Positions 17,579 through 25,941 of a stretch of 64,000 bases of DNA are shown one piece after another. The stretch spans positions 434,001 through 498,000 of the forward strand of contig NZ_JAVRIE010000002.1 in assembly GCF_031846165.1 (NCBI RefSeq). The letters are read 5' to 3'. Source of the DNA: Glaciecola blandensis. Its GTDB lineage: Bacteria > Pseudomonadota > Gammaproteobacteria > Enterobacterales > Alteromonadaceae. How positions within the stretch are numbered: the first letter of the stretch is position 1; the number at the start of each line of letters is the position of its first letter. The notes under the pieces are model-generated. The model ran no database searches and was not told the origin of the DNA. It saw only the letters and a program-made list of their open reading frames with translations. A program made the position numbers and the translations under genes.

Positions 17579-18616
17579 ATGAAACGCGAAGACTTCGTCA
17601 TTGGCGGAGAAAAAATTAAAGCTGGCGAGCAAAGGCGTCTGCAGTTAGAAATGCCGCCACTGTACACCGACACAAACATGGGTATTCCTGTGTTTGTTCA
17701 GCATGGAAAACGACCGGGGCCGACATTATTTGTGAGTGCAGCTATTCACGGCGATGAGCTTAATGGTATTGAAATTGTTAGCCGTTTAATTAAAAGCAGA
17801 GGCATTAAGAACCTTAGAGGCACTCTCATTGCGATCCCAATGGTGAACGTGTACGGCGTATTAAATCAAAGTCGATACTTACCAGATAGAAGAGACCTTA
17901 ACCGTTGTTTTCCGGGTAGTAAAAAAGGCTCTTTAGCAGGACGGATTGCACGATTGTTCTTGGATGAAATCGTGAGTAAGTGTGATTTTGGCATCGACCT
18001 TCACACTGGTGCTATTCACCGTTCCAATCTACCCCAGATAAGAGCAAATTTGGATGACCCAAAAACGCTTGAGATGGCCGAAGCATTCGGTGTACCGGTG
18101 CTTCTTAATGCGGACATCCGAGATGGTTCGTTGCGACAAGCTGCCGCAGATGAAGGCGCGAAAGTGCTTTTGTATGAGGCCGGTCAAGCACTGCGTTATG
18201 ATGAGTTCTCCATCCGAGCCGGTGTTAAAGGTATTATCAAGGTGATGAGAAACATTGGAATGTTGAATGGCGTCAAAGCGCGAGGCCACACTATTCGTCC
18301 ATTCGTTGCTAGACAGAGCGGATGGGTGAGAGCAAATGAAAGTGGTTTTGTTATGCACAAAGCACAATTAGGGGATCACGTTGAAAAAGGAGATGTATTA
18401 GCGATAATCTCCAACCCCTTTGGTGAGCAGCTTGGCACCATGTTCTCACCAAGTACTGGGGTAGTGATCGGCAAACAAAACATCCCGTTGGCGCAGGAAG
18501 GTGAAGCCATTTATCATATTGCGTACTTCAGTAAGCCTGACCAAGTAGCTGAACATGTTGAAATGCTACAGGACAATTTGGTGGTTCCAGATTATGCCGC
18601 AGGAATGAATAGTTAG
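17579..18616 (+). CDS. AstE/aspartoacylase-family zinc hydrolase
   Basis: M14-type zinc hydrolase of the succinylglutamate desuccinylase/aspartoacylase family, 345 aa. Zinc ligands are visible as AAIHGDELNG (His57 and Glu60) and DLHTGAIHRSNLP (His); RDLNRCFPG and the catalytic Glu in LLYEAGQ are intact. A C-terminal beta domain (about 245-340), including a GDVLAIISNPFGE barrel-sandwich-like segment, follows. The ATG is 2 bp after the rimK stop. Because it travels with rimK rather than the ast genes, I infer that it acts on glutamate-tagged or N-acylated glutamate substrates instead of being the true AstE. That role is untested. Confidence 0.85.
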   Translation: MKREDFVIGGEKIKAGEQRRLQLEMPPLYTDTNMGIPVFVQHGKRPGPTLFVSAAIHGDELNGIEIVSRLIKSRGIKNLRGTLIAIPMVNVYGVLNQSRYLPDRRDLNRCFPGSKKGSLAGRIARLFLDEIVSKCDFGIDLHTGAIHRSNLPQIRANLDDPKTLEMAEAFGVPVLLNADIRDGSLRQAAADEGAKVLLYEAGQALRYDEFSIRAGVKGIIKVMRNIGMLNGVKARGHTIRPFVARQSGWVRANESGFVMHKAQLGDHVEKGDVLAIISNPFGEQLGTMFSPSTGVVIGKQNIPLAQEGEAIYHIAYFSKPDQVAEHVEMLQDNLVVPDYAAGMNS

Positions 18617-18661
18617 GCAGCAGTATGACGCTGTTCTTGCCTTAGATAATGAGAGTGATAC

Positions 18662-19084
18662 ATGAAAAACAAAGTGATGGTGGGCTGCTTGGAGCAGTGC
18701 GATTTACCTGATTTGAAAATCCAAGGGCTGCATGTGCGAGTAGATACTGGCGCGGCAACATCATCCTTGCATGTGGATAATATTGAAGAGTTTGAAGAAG
18801 ATGATGCATTATGGATAAGTTTTGATTTACACCCAGATATCCATGACGTAAAAAGGCTGACTCGTTGTAAAAGCAAGGTTGCTGGAAAGCGCAAGGTGAA
18901 AAGCTCCACTGCAACTAAGCAGAAGCGCTATGTTATTGAAACTGAAATAGTGATGGCTGAGCAGCGTTGGACAATTCAATTGACCCTAACCGACCGCTCA
19001 GAAATGACTTACTTGATGTTACTGGGCCGAGAAGCAATGTCAGGTAGATTCACTGTCGACCCAGAGTTAGAGTATTTACTCTAA
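18662..19084 (+). CDS. rimB: RimB-type retropepsin-like aspartic protease
   Basis: A 140-aa protein of the family once called ATP-dependent zinc protease (PF05618) and later linked to RimK as RimB. The aspartic protease signature VDTGAATSSLH is at about residues 25-35, and the flap/second motif region YLMLLGREAMSGRFTVD is near the end. One domain suggests that it works as a dimer, as retropepsins do. It lies 45 bp after the AstE-like gene. In Pseudomonas RimB modulates RimK-mediated glutamylation. Its stop overlaps the convergent DUF1338 gene by 3 bp. Confidence 0.82.
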   Translation: MKNKVMVGCLEQCDLPDLKIQGLHVRVDTGAATSSLHVDNIEEFEEDDALWISFDLHPDIHDVKRLTRCKSKVAGKRKVKSSTATKQKRYVIETEIVMAEQRWTIQLTLTDRSEMTYLMLLGREAMSGRFTVDPELEYLL

Positions 19085-19899
19085 CTGGCGCTAACATTTG
19101 TATTGGTGCTTTCGAAGATTTTATCAGCAGAAGCTGCTACAAAACCTTGATAATATTCACCGTTGCTTAATTTATAACGCTGAGCAAATTCATAGAAGCA
19201 ACTTGGTATAGATAGCACACCATCACTAAAAGTCACATCGGCGGAATCCGCCATTGTAGAAGACTGTGCGAGGCATACGTCTTCTCCACCTTTAATCTCA
19301 CCACCAGAAGTGTTCAATCTGAAACCCGCATCTTTCAGCTTACTATTCACGTCACTTAGCTCATCAATACTGTTAAGATGATTCACACTGACGGTGAAAT
19401 GATTTGCGCGATATCCCCATGCTGCCATCCAAGCTGCATACTCAGATTCTGCAAGCAAGGTCTTGTAATCTGCTTGAGAAACCTGCCAATGAGTGCCTGA
19501 ATAAAGAAAGTCATCGTGTGTAGTTACCATGGGATCTATTTGGTCAACAAGCTTATGAATAATGGCCTGCGCAGTATCGCTAAGCTCTTCAACACGAAGC
19601 TCACTAATAAATACTTTAGGGTTCGTCAGGTCCGCATGCTCAAAGTGCATCGCGGTCAGTTTCTTACTTGCGAAGTCATAATCACCTTTTTGCTTATAAC
19701 CTAAGCTAAGAAAGTGCGCTGCCAGCTTTTCCAAGTTTACTTTTTCAGTGTTAAAGGTGCGCAGTGCAATGTGGTCATTTACAATATCTGTCTGACCAGT
19801 AGCATTACCCAAGAGTTGATGGATTTTATCCGCTGAGGGTGTAATTTTTATGTAGTCTGCCCATAAGCCAGCAAACAAAGCGTCGATACTATTATGCAT
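19081..19899 (-). CDS. DUF1338 metalloenzyme-like protein of the ast operon
   Basis: A 272-aa member of DUF1338, whose larger relatives (YdcJ/HglS) are Fe(II) 2-oxoadipate hydroxylase/decarboxylases with a vicinal-oxygen-chelate fold. DHIALRTF (metal His) and FISELRVEELS (metal Glu) are visible; NHFTVSVNHLN may give another His. It starts 10 bp after the astD stop and is the last gene of the operon, an arrangement also known in Shewanella. A role on a 2-oxo acid or glutamate derivative is an inference. The AstE and AstB steps are not encoded here. Confidence 0.78.
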   Translation of the reverse strand: MHNSIDALFAGLWADYIKITPSADKIHQLLGNATGQTDIVNDHIALRTFNTEKVNLEKLAAHFLSLGYKQKGDYDFASKKLTAMHFEHADLTNPKVFISELRVEELSDTAQAIIHKLVDQIDPMVTTHDDFLYSGTHWQVSQADYKTLLAESEYAAWMAAWGYRANHFTVSVNHLNSIDELSDVNSKLKDAGFRLNTSGGEIKGGEDVCLAQSSTMADSADVTFSDGVLSIPSCFYEFAQRYKLSNGEYYQGFVAASADKIFESTNTNVSAS

Positions 19900-19909
19900 G
19901 ACTATTTCC

Positions 19910-21382
19910 TTAGAATGTTAAACCAGGACTTAATGTAGAGGGTAACGTAACTACATCAAGTTCAACTGAAGCGACTGGGTAAGCGCAATAGTCTGCAGCG
20001 TAGTAAGCACTAGCTCTATGGTTGCCACTTTCACCTATACCACCAAATGGCGCTGCGCTGCTTGCACCGGTTATCGGTCTGTTCCAGTTAACAATACCAG
20101 CACGAATTCTGGCAAGAAAGTAATCATAATCTTCCTTACTATCTCCCAATAAGCCTGCAGATAAACCAAAGCTGGTGTTATTGGCCTGTTCAATCGCAGT
20201 ATCAAAGTCAGTATAACGAACCACTTTAAGTAAAGGACCGAAATGCTCTTCATCTGGCATTTCAGTCACTATATCAGTTACATCAATAATACCTGGTGTA
20301 ACAAAGCCTGTGTCTGTATCTGTATGTTCTAATTTTAGTAGACTTTTTGCGCCTAAATTGAGTAAGTCTTGTTGCGCACTTGCCATTCCTGCAGCCGCTG
20401 CTGCACTGATCATAGCACCCATAAATGGCTGTTCTTCAGCATCGTAATGGCCGACTTTTATTGCCTTTGTTACTTCTAAAAGGCGCGCTAAGATCTTGTC
20501 GCCTTGTTCGTTACTTTCTATGAATAAACGGCGAGCACAGGTACAACGCTGTCCACTAGTAACGAATGCTGATTGCACGATATCATGCACAGCGGCGTCT
20601 ATATCAGCTACTCCCTTAACGATCAGTGGGTTATTTCCGCCCATTTCTAATGCTAGGATCTTGCCCGGGTGGCCTGCAAATTGTTCGTGTAAAATTTTAC
20701 CCGTGCGTGAGCTACCAGTGAAAAACAGGCCGTCAATGTTTTGATGGCTTGCTAAGGCTTTACCTGTCTCAACTTGGCCTTGAACAAGGTTTAAAACACC
20801 TGCTGGCAGTCCCGCTTTTTGCCATAGTTGCACGGTAAACTCTGCGACCATTGGGGTCAGATCACTTGGTTTGAAAACTACTGTGTTTCCTGCAATTAAA
20901 GCAGGTACGATGTGCCCATTAGGTAAATGACCGGGAAAGTTATACGGTCCAAACACAGCGACAACACCATGTGGTTTATGTCTAATTATCGCCTGCCCAA
21001 CGGGCATTGCGTTTTCGACGGTACCGGTACGCTCATGGTAGGCCTTCTCAGAAATCGCGATTTTGCCCATCATAGCTGCGGCTTCAGTGGCTGTTTCCCA
21101 CTCTGGTTTACCTGTTTCTTTGGCGATGATCTTAGCCAAGCTCTGCTTATTTTCTGCCAGTAATTCAGCAAACTTTTTGATAATACTAAGGCGTTCTTCT
21201 ACTGTTTTCAAAGACCAGCTAGGGAAGGCAGTTCTGGCAGCAGCAACAGCGTCGTTGACCTGTGCTTCGGAGGCTGCTTTAGCAGACCAGATAACCTGGT
21301 TTTTGGCTGGATCAACTGAATCGATAGTGTGGCCAAGGCCAGCTATCCATTTACCATCAATGTAATGTGTCGTGTCTGTCAT
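19910..21382 (-). CDS. astD: Succinylglutamate-semialdehyde dehydrogenase
   Basis: NAD-dependent oxidation of N-succinylglutamate semialdehyde to N-succinylglutamate, fourth step of the arginine succinyltransferase (AST) pathway. It has 490 aa. Landmarks: VFGPYNFPGHLPNGH, FTGSSRTGKILHEQ (cofactor), LALEMGGNNPLIV (general-base Glu) and TSGQRCTCARRLF (catalytic Cys). It lies 9 bp after astA and 10 bp before the DUF1338 gene. Confidence 0.95.
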   Translation of the reverse strand: MTDTTHYIDGKWIAGLGHTIDSVDPAKNQVIWSAKAASEAQVNDAVAAARTAFPSWSLKTVEERLSIIKKFAELLAENKQSLAKIIAKETGKPEWETATEAAAMMGKIAISEKAYHERTGTVENAMPVGQAIIRHKPHGVVAVFGPYNFPGHLPNGHIVPALIAGNTVVFKPSDLTPMVAEFTVQLWQKAGLPAGVLNLVQGQVETGKALASHQNIDGLFFTGSSRTGKILHEQFAGHPGKILALEMGGNNPLIVKGVADIDAAVHDIVQSAFVTSGQRCTCARRLFIESNEQGDKILARLLEVTKAIKVGHYDAEEQPFMGAMISAAAAAGMASAQQDLLNLGAKSLLKLEHTDTDTGFVTPGIIDVTDIVTEMPDEEHFGPLLKVVRYTDFDTAIEQANNTSFGLSAGLLGDSKEDYDYFLARIRAGIVNWNRPITGASSAAPFGGIGESGNHRASAYYAADYCAYPVASVELDVVTLPSTLSPGLTF

Positions 21383-21391
21383 GTATCACTC

Positions 21392-22426
21392 CTAATGCTT
21401 AGTATTTGCGGGTGAAAATCGAATTGAATCGCCATCTTTGATGCCTAGTGCGGAGGCGGTCAGTCTTTCTATTGCAACTTTATTGGCGTCAACATAGGCA
21501 ACTTCTGCTATACATGCGCGAAAGTCTTTAACCGAGGTATTAATGGCGAAACAGGTTTCACCATCGGTTTGGGCTAAGTTATCGTTGATGACAATCGTTG
21601 CTTTGCGACTTGCTTGCACTGTGGCGACTTGATTAACGTCGGCCTCAACAGTAGGGCCTGCATCAAAAATGTCGACGTAGCCTCTACATTTAAAGCCTTC
21701 TTGTTCTAATAAACGTAAAGCGGGTTTAGTTTTGTCATGTACCTTGCCGATACTATCTTGCGCCGCTTTACTGAGTAGGTTGACGTAGATGGGATACTTC
21801 GGCATTAATTCTGCTATAAAGCCTTTCTTGCCAATGCCTGTAAGATAATCAGCTGTTGGGAAGTCTAATGAGAAGAAGTGTTCTTCTAACCATGCCCAAA
21901 AAGGTGAGCGACCTTTTTCATCACTGATACCACGCATTTCAGCAATCACGATTTCAGCAAAACGCTCATGATGCTCAGCCATGAATAAAAAGCGCATTTT
22001 GGATAAAAATCGGCCATTTAGGCCCTGTCGTGCATTCTCTCGTAGAAATAAGGTACAAATTTCACTGACACCAGTATAGTCATTGCAAAAGTGCAGTATT
22101 TCCACGGTGTTATGCACATTTAACTCTCTTGATGCATGCACTACCTTGCTCACATGGTAATGATAGAAGGCGTCTTCCAAACCGACAGTTGCCTCGATAC
22201 CTGAAGTACCGACGACTTGGCCGGTTTCCGTATCTTCCATTACGAACAAATAGCTTTCTGGCCCAGGGACGGTTGGTGTCGATGCGATAGCATCTATCGC
22301 TCGACTGATTTTTCGTTTGAGTAACTCTTCATTCACCGGCAATGATGTAAAGCCAATACCCGACTCCTCTGCAATCTCGTACAGAGCTTGATAGTCGTCG
22401 GCTTTGATAGGGCGGATGATTTTCAT
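21392..22426 (-). CDS. astA: Arginine N-succinyltransferase
   Basis: Transfers succinyl from succinyl-CoA to arginine, the committing step of the AST pathway. It is a single 344-aa chain (AstA/AruA family). The start MKIIRPIKADDYQALYEIAEESGIGFTSLP, split as RPIKADDYQAL and GIGFTSLP, is typical; FMAEHHERFAEIVIAEMRG, and FFSLDFPTADYL followed by FIAELMPKYPIYVNLL, are family hallmarks. The gap to aruC upstream is 39 bp. Confidence 0.95.
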   Translation of the reverse strand: MKIIRPIKADDYQALYEIAEESGIGFTSLPVNEELLKRKISRAIDAIASTPTVPGPESYLFVMEDTETGQVVGTSGIEATVGLEDAFYHYHVSKVVHASRELNVHNTVEILHFCNDYTGVSEICTLFLRENARQGLNGRFLSKMRFLFMAEHHERFAEIVIAEMRGISDEKGRSPFWAWLEEHFFSLDFPTADYLTGIGKKGFIAELMPKYPIYVNLLSKAAQDSIGKVHDKTKPALRLLEQEGFKCRGYVDIFDAGPTVEADVNQVATVQASRKATIVINDNLAQTDGETCFAINTSVKDFRACIAEVAYVDANKVAIERLTASALGIKDGDSIRFSPANTKH

Positions 22427-22465
22427 CGAAGTATCCTTCTCAAAAGACTGTGTATAGTTGCGCGA

Positions 22466-23671
22466 TTAACCCGCTACAACTGCAGCTACGGCTCGTTCAA
22501 ATCGAGCTAAGCCTTCAACAATGTCTTCATCAGGAATAACCAATGAAGGTGCAAAACGAATCACGTTCATGCCAGCAACAAGGCACATAAGGCCTTCACT
22601 ATTAGCTGCAACCATAAAGTCGCGCGCGCGGCCCGCATACTCTTCATTCAGTGCGCAACCCAAGAGCATACCTTGGCCTCTAACTTCACTGAATACGTGA
22701 TACTTGTCGTTGATTTTCCCAAGAATTTCGCGATAAAGCGCTTCTTTTTTAAGAACACCTTCTAATACTTCTGGTTGGTTCACTACGTCAAGCGCTCTTT
22801 CGGCAACAGCACAAGCCAGCGGGTTACCGCCATAGGTACTGCCATGAGTACCCGGCTTCAAGCTGTTAGCGATATCGTTTGTGGTAAGCATTGCGCCAAT
22901 TGGGAAGCCGCCACCTAGAGATTTCGCAGTAGTAAGGATGTCAGGAACAACATTCACGCCCATATATGCATATAAGTGACCCGTTCGGCCTACGCCAGAC
23001 TGGACTTCATCAAAAATAAGGAGTGCGTTGTGCTTGTCGCATAACTCACGAACACCTTTTACGAATGCAGGATCTGGTACGATGATGCCGCCTTCGCCCT
23101 GAAGTGGCTCCATCATGACAGCACAGGTGCGTTCTGACATCATTTCGGCCAGCATTTCTAAGTTATTGAACTCACAATGCTCTACTGCACCTGGCTTTGG
23201 ACCAAAGCCATCGGAGTAAGCTGGTTGACCACCGACCGTCACGGTAAAGAAGGTGCGACCGTGGAAGCCCTGCTTAAACGAAATAATTTGGTCTTTCGCT
23301 TCGCTATGGTGATCGATTGCGTATCTGCGAGCGAGTTTAAGTGCTGCTTCATTGGCTTCAGCACCAGAGTTTGCAAAATATACTTTGTCTGCAAAGGTTG
23401 CGTCACATAACTTTTTGGCTAAACGCATTGCTGGTTCATTTGTAAAAACGTTACTTAAATGCCACAGCTTAGCGCCTTGCTCTTGCAAGACCTTAACCAG
23501 TTCAGGATGACAATGACCCAAAACGTTGACTGCAATTCCTCCTGCAAAGTCGATGTATTCTTTCCCTTCTTGATCCCAAACTCGAGAGCCTTCGCCTCGA
23601 ACGGGCACCATCTCTGCTGGGTTATAGTTGGGTACCATTACATCATTAAACGTTGCGCGAGTTACTTGCAT
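22466..23671 (-). CDS. aruC: Acetylornithine/succinylornithine aminotransferase
   Basis: PLP class-III aminotransferase that converts succinylornithine to its semialdehyde in arginine breakdown and can serve as ArgD in biosynthesis. I start at ATG 23671 (401 aa), with GAGG 9 nt upstream; the longer GTG frame at 23680 would sit on that site. PVRGEGSRVWDQEGKEYIDF, NSGAEANEAALKLAR, IFDEVQSGVGRTG and the PLP-lysine stretch LTTAKSLGGGFPIG are intact. No other argD is in the arg cluster here, so this enzyme may do both jobs. Paired ARG boxes lie 135 bp upstream. Confidence 0.95.
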   Translation of the reverse strand: MQVTRATFNDVMVPNYNPAEMVPVRGEGSRVWDQEGKEYIDFAGGIAVNVLGHCHPELVKVLQEQGAKLWHLSNVFTNEPAMRLAKKLCDATFADKVYFANSGAEANEAALKLARRYAIDHHSEAKDQIISFKQGFHGRTFFTVTVGGQPAYSDGFGPKPGAVEHCEFNNLEMLAEMMSERTCAVMMEPLQGEGGIIVPDPAFVKGVRELCDKHNALLIFDEVQSGVGRTGHLYAYMGVNVVPDILTTAKSLGGGFPIGAMLTTNDIANSLKPGTHGSTYGGNPLACAVAERALDVVNQPEVLEGVLKKEALYREILGKINDKYHVFSEVRGQGMLLGCALNEEYAGRARDFMVAANSEGLMCLVAGMNVIRFAPSLVIPDEDIVEGLARFERAVAAVVAG

Positions 23672-23805
23672 ACAAAACACCTCTTTGCGTTGATTCTGTG
23701 CGCTAATGTTGACCTTGTCTCACTAGCGAATTGGCCGAGTAGTATGCCAGAATATAGTCACAAAGTAAGCAAGAAATTTGCTTTGAGGCCAGTAAAAATA
23801 GGGGG

Positions 23806-23844
23806 TATGCAAGCATTTGCAGTTTTATTGCATATTTATTTGAT
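23806..23844. promoter_or_regulatory. Paired ARG boxes upstream of aruC-astAD
   Basis: Box 1 (23806-23823) has the palindrome TGCAAGCATTTGCA. Box 2 (23827-23844) contains TGCATATTTATTTG. They are 18 bp each and separated by exactly 3 bp, the spacing used by ArgR hexamers. They lie 135-170 bp before aruC, between it and the HDOD gene. The rest of the 413-bp gap (23672-24084) shows no ORF I can support. In E. coli ArgR activates the ast operon, so activation is plausible. Confidence 0.65.
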
Positions 23845-24084
23845 GTGCAAAGGACAGCATCAATTTGGTGTTATGTCGTGACCAATCGAAGTATCAGTTG
23901 AAGGGCTGCTTGATGATAGAGTACACACGCGAGGGTTTGTCGACATTGACAAGCTTCCTTACTTATCCAGTAATTTCAGACTATTGTTTTACTTTTCGAA
24001 AAGAAGACTGGGCATAAGCATTCAAAAATAATTCTTAACAATCTAGAGAAGTGAGCTTGTTAAAGATGAATAAAGGTGCTGTTT

Positions 24085-25299
24085 TTATTCTGTTAAGGCT
24101 TTTGGCGGCGTGTGATGTTCCGGAATATTGATTTCAAGGCCTGTTAAATTGGTTTTCATCAACAACACGACGTCGTCAGACACAATGCCAAAATTTCGTA
24201 AATATAGCATCGAAGTTTGTTTTGACATGAGGCCATTAGCCTTCATCATTTTGAACTGCATATAGCCTTGGCAGCGGAAAAGAAGATCTGTCAGCGGGTG
24301 AAGATTCTTTGATTTTACATACTGATAGCTAATTTCTTGTATGCGAGTGTAATCTTCAAAACCAATGCCGATCATTAACCAACGGCATTTAAATTGCCCG
24401 ACTAAATCACTAGTGAGTTGGTCGGCGTATTTAGTCCATAGGGTAATGAGGTATTTATGTGACGGCAATAGGGTTGCTAAGGCCTTCGCTTGTACTGGGT
24501 TATTCTTCTTACGTGCTTCAATGACCTTTTCTCGGAGTTTGCCATCGAAGGCTTTTAAGTACATCTTTGCTATAGCATTTCGCCCCATGGTACTGAACAT
24601 GCCCATGTTGTAACCCAAATACCACTTTGAACCTTCCTTTTCGGCAATTGCTCGACATGCTTTGGCAGAACCTAAGGTGTATTCCCACATATGATTAGCG
24701 AGTTCTGGGAACATTTCTGAGCGGGCTGGTAACCCACGTTTTGATATCAACGCTGGGAGCAGTGTGCGTAAGCTCTCAATCCCGATAAAACTAAGCGCTT
24801 GTCTGAGTGTTTCAATGATGATGGGTTTACCGCGTGTATCAACACGTCTATATTTAGGTTGCTTGACGAATTTAATCAAACCTTGTTCTAACCAATCTAA
24901 TTGAATAATTATCGCTTCAAGGCGGGATATAGAACACGATTCGGTATATAAGACATCAAGTAATTTACCGATGAGAGGGTCAAGCCCAAGGACTTTCTTT
25001 AAGACATAATCGGTATCTCGGATACTTTTCGCTAAATCATTGATTAAGCTAACATGAAATTCGGCTTCGACTTGTTGTAGAAAGAGGTTCTTTTTTTGAT
25101 TCATTTCTTCGCGGTTTTTAATCGCGACTTCTTCGACAAAAAGCAGTTCTCTGCGTGCTTCAGCTTGCTCAGAATCTTCGTACGTACGTTGTTTTTCAGT
25201 TTTTTGACCAGACAAGATGACAGCCTCATCAATACTGACGAGGAGGTGCTCAAAACGATTATTCATCGTTGCAGCAAGTTGAGATACGCTTAACTTCAT
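24085..25299 (-). CDS. HDOD-domain-like protein
   Basis: A 404-aa cytoplasmic protein without signal or membrane segments. The N-terminal third is charged and probably helical (RTYEDSEQAEARREL, REEMNQKKNLFLQQ). The middle resembles an HDOD domain, with IETLRQALSFIGIESLRTLLPALI (split here: RQALSFIGIESLRTLLPALI) at about 160-185 and a following all-helical region. HDOD proteins are regulatory, HD-related and often non-catalytic. It lies 25 bp after pabA and may be co-transcribed with it. Family assignment is moderate. Confidence 0.6.
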   Translation of the reverse strand: MKLSVSQLAATMNNRFEHLLVSIDEAVILSGQKTEKQRTYEDSEQAEARRELLFVEEVAIKNREEMNQKKNLFLQQVEAEFHVSLINDLAKSIRDTDYVLKKVLGLDPLIGKLLDVLYTESCSISRLEAIIIQLDWLEQGLIKFVKQPKYRRVDTRGKPIIIETLRQALSFIGIESLRTLLPALISKRGLPARSEMFPELANHMWEYTLGSAKACRAIAEKEGSKWYLGYNMGMFSTMGRNAIAKMYLKAFDGKLREKVIEARKKNNPVQAKALATLLPSHKYLITLWTKYADQLTSDLVGQFKCRWLMIGIGFEDYTRIQEISYQYVKSKNLHPLTDLLFRCQGYMQFKMMKANGLMSKQTSMLYLRNFGIVSDDVVLLMKTNLTGLEINIPEHHTPPKALTE

Positions 25300-25324
25300 G
25301 TCTATTTGTACATCCGTATTCTAG

Positions 25325-25927
25325 CTATTGTTTCAGAAAGTTATTCAAAATTTGATGGCCCGCAGTTGTTAGTAGAGATTCAGGATGAAACTGAACGCCG
25401 TATACCGGCAGTGTTTTATGTTCAATTCCCATTATCTCTGTATCGTCACTTTCTTCACAAACTGCAGTTATTTCAAACATCTCTGGCAAACTCGCGTGCT
25501 CCAAAATCAAAGAATGATAGCGCGTAGCAACAAATGGAGACTCAAGCCCTTTAAATATAACACTATCTTGCACTATTTGTATGCTAGAAGTTTTGCCGTG
25601 TTTGATATTTTTTGCGCGTACCACTTTTGCCCCAAACACCTGTCCAATGGCTTGATGACCTAAGCACACACCAAGTAATGGTTTTCTACCTGCAAAATAA
25701 GCAATCGCATCTAAACACACCCCTGACTCATTTGGGGTGCAGGGGCCCGGTGAAATAACCAAATGAGAGAAGGCGAGTTGCTTAATTTCTGCTAAGGTCA
25801 AGTCGTCGTTCTTAATCACCCTAACATTCGCACCTAACTCCTCAAAATAACGAGCTAGGTTGAAAGTAAAGGAGTCATAATTATCAATAATCAATACCGA
25901 TGGTAGAAGACTCTCATTATTACTCAC
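25325..25927 (-). CDS. pabA: Aminodeoxychorismate synthase glutaminase subunit (anthranilate synthase component II type)
   Basis: Class-I glutamine amidotransferase, 200 aa, that supplies ammonia to chorismate-using enzymes. LIIDNYDSFTFNLARYF, SPGPCTPNESG, the nucleophile loop GVCLGHQAIGQVFG and the His-Glu pair in YGVQFHPESLLT are intact. PabA (folate) and TrpG (tryptophan) are hard to tell apart by sequence; location by aruC/argD, as in E. coli pabA-argD, and absence of trpE/trpD favour PabA. It lies 14 bp after trpS. Confidence 0.85.
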   Translation of the reverse strand: MSNNESLLPSVLIIDNYDSFTFNLARYFEELGANVRVIKNDDLTLAEIKQLAFSHLVISPGPCTPNESGVCLDAIAYFAGRKPLLGVCLGHQAIGQVFGAKVVRAKNIKHGKTSSIQIVQDSVIFKGLESPFVATRYHSLILEHASLPEMFEITAVCEESDDTEIMGIEHKTLPVYGVQFHPESLLTTAGHQILNNFLKQ

Positions 25928-25941
25928 TGAATGCAGTATCC

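Noticed and set aside
17579..18616. Calling the M14-type hydrolase AstE
   Set aside because: It is in the rimK group, on the opposite strand from the ast genes, and has the sequence style of the wider aspartoacylase-like family; the symbol would overstate the case.
23668..23681. GC-N10-CC pattern resembling a minus-strand sigma-54 promoter before aruC
   Set aside because: It overlaps the start codon and ribosome-binding site, so it cannot be the promoter, and flanking bases do not match.
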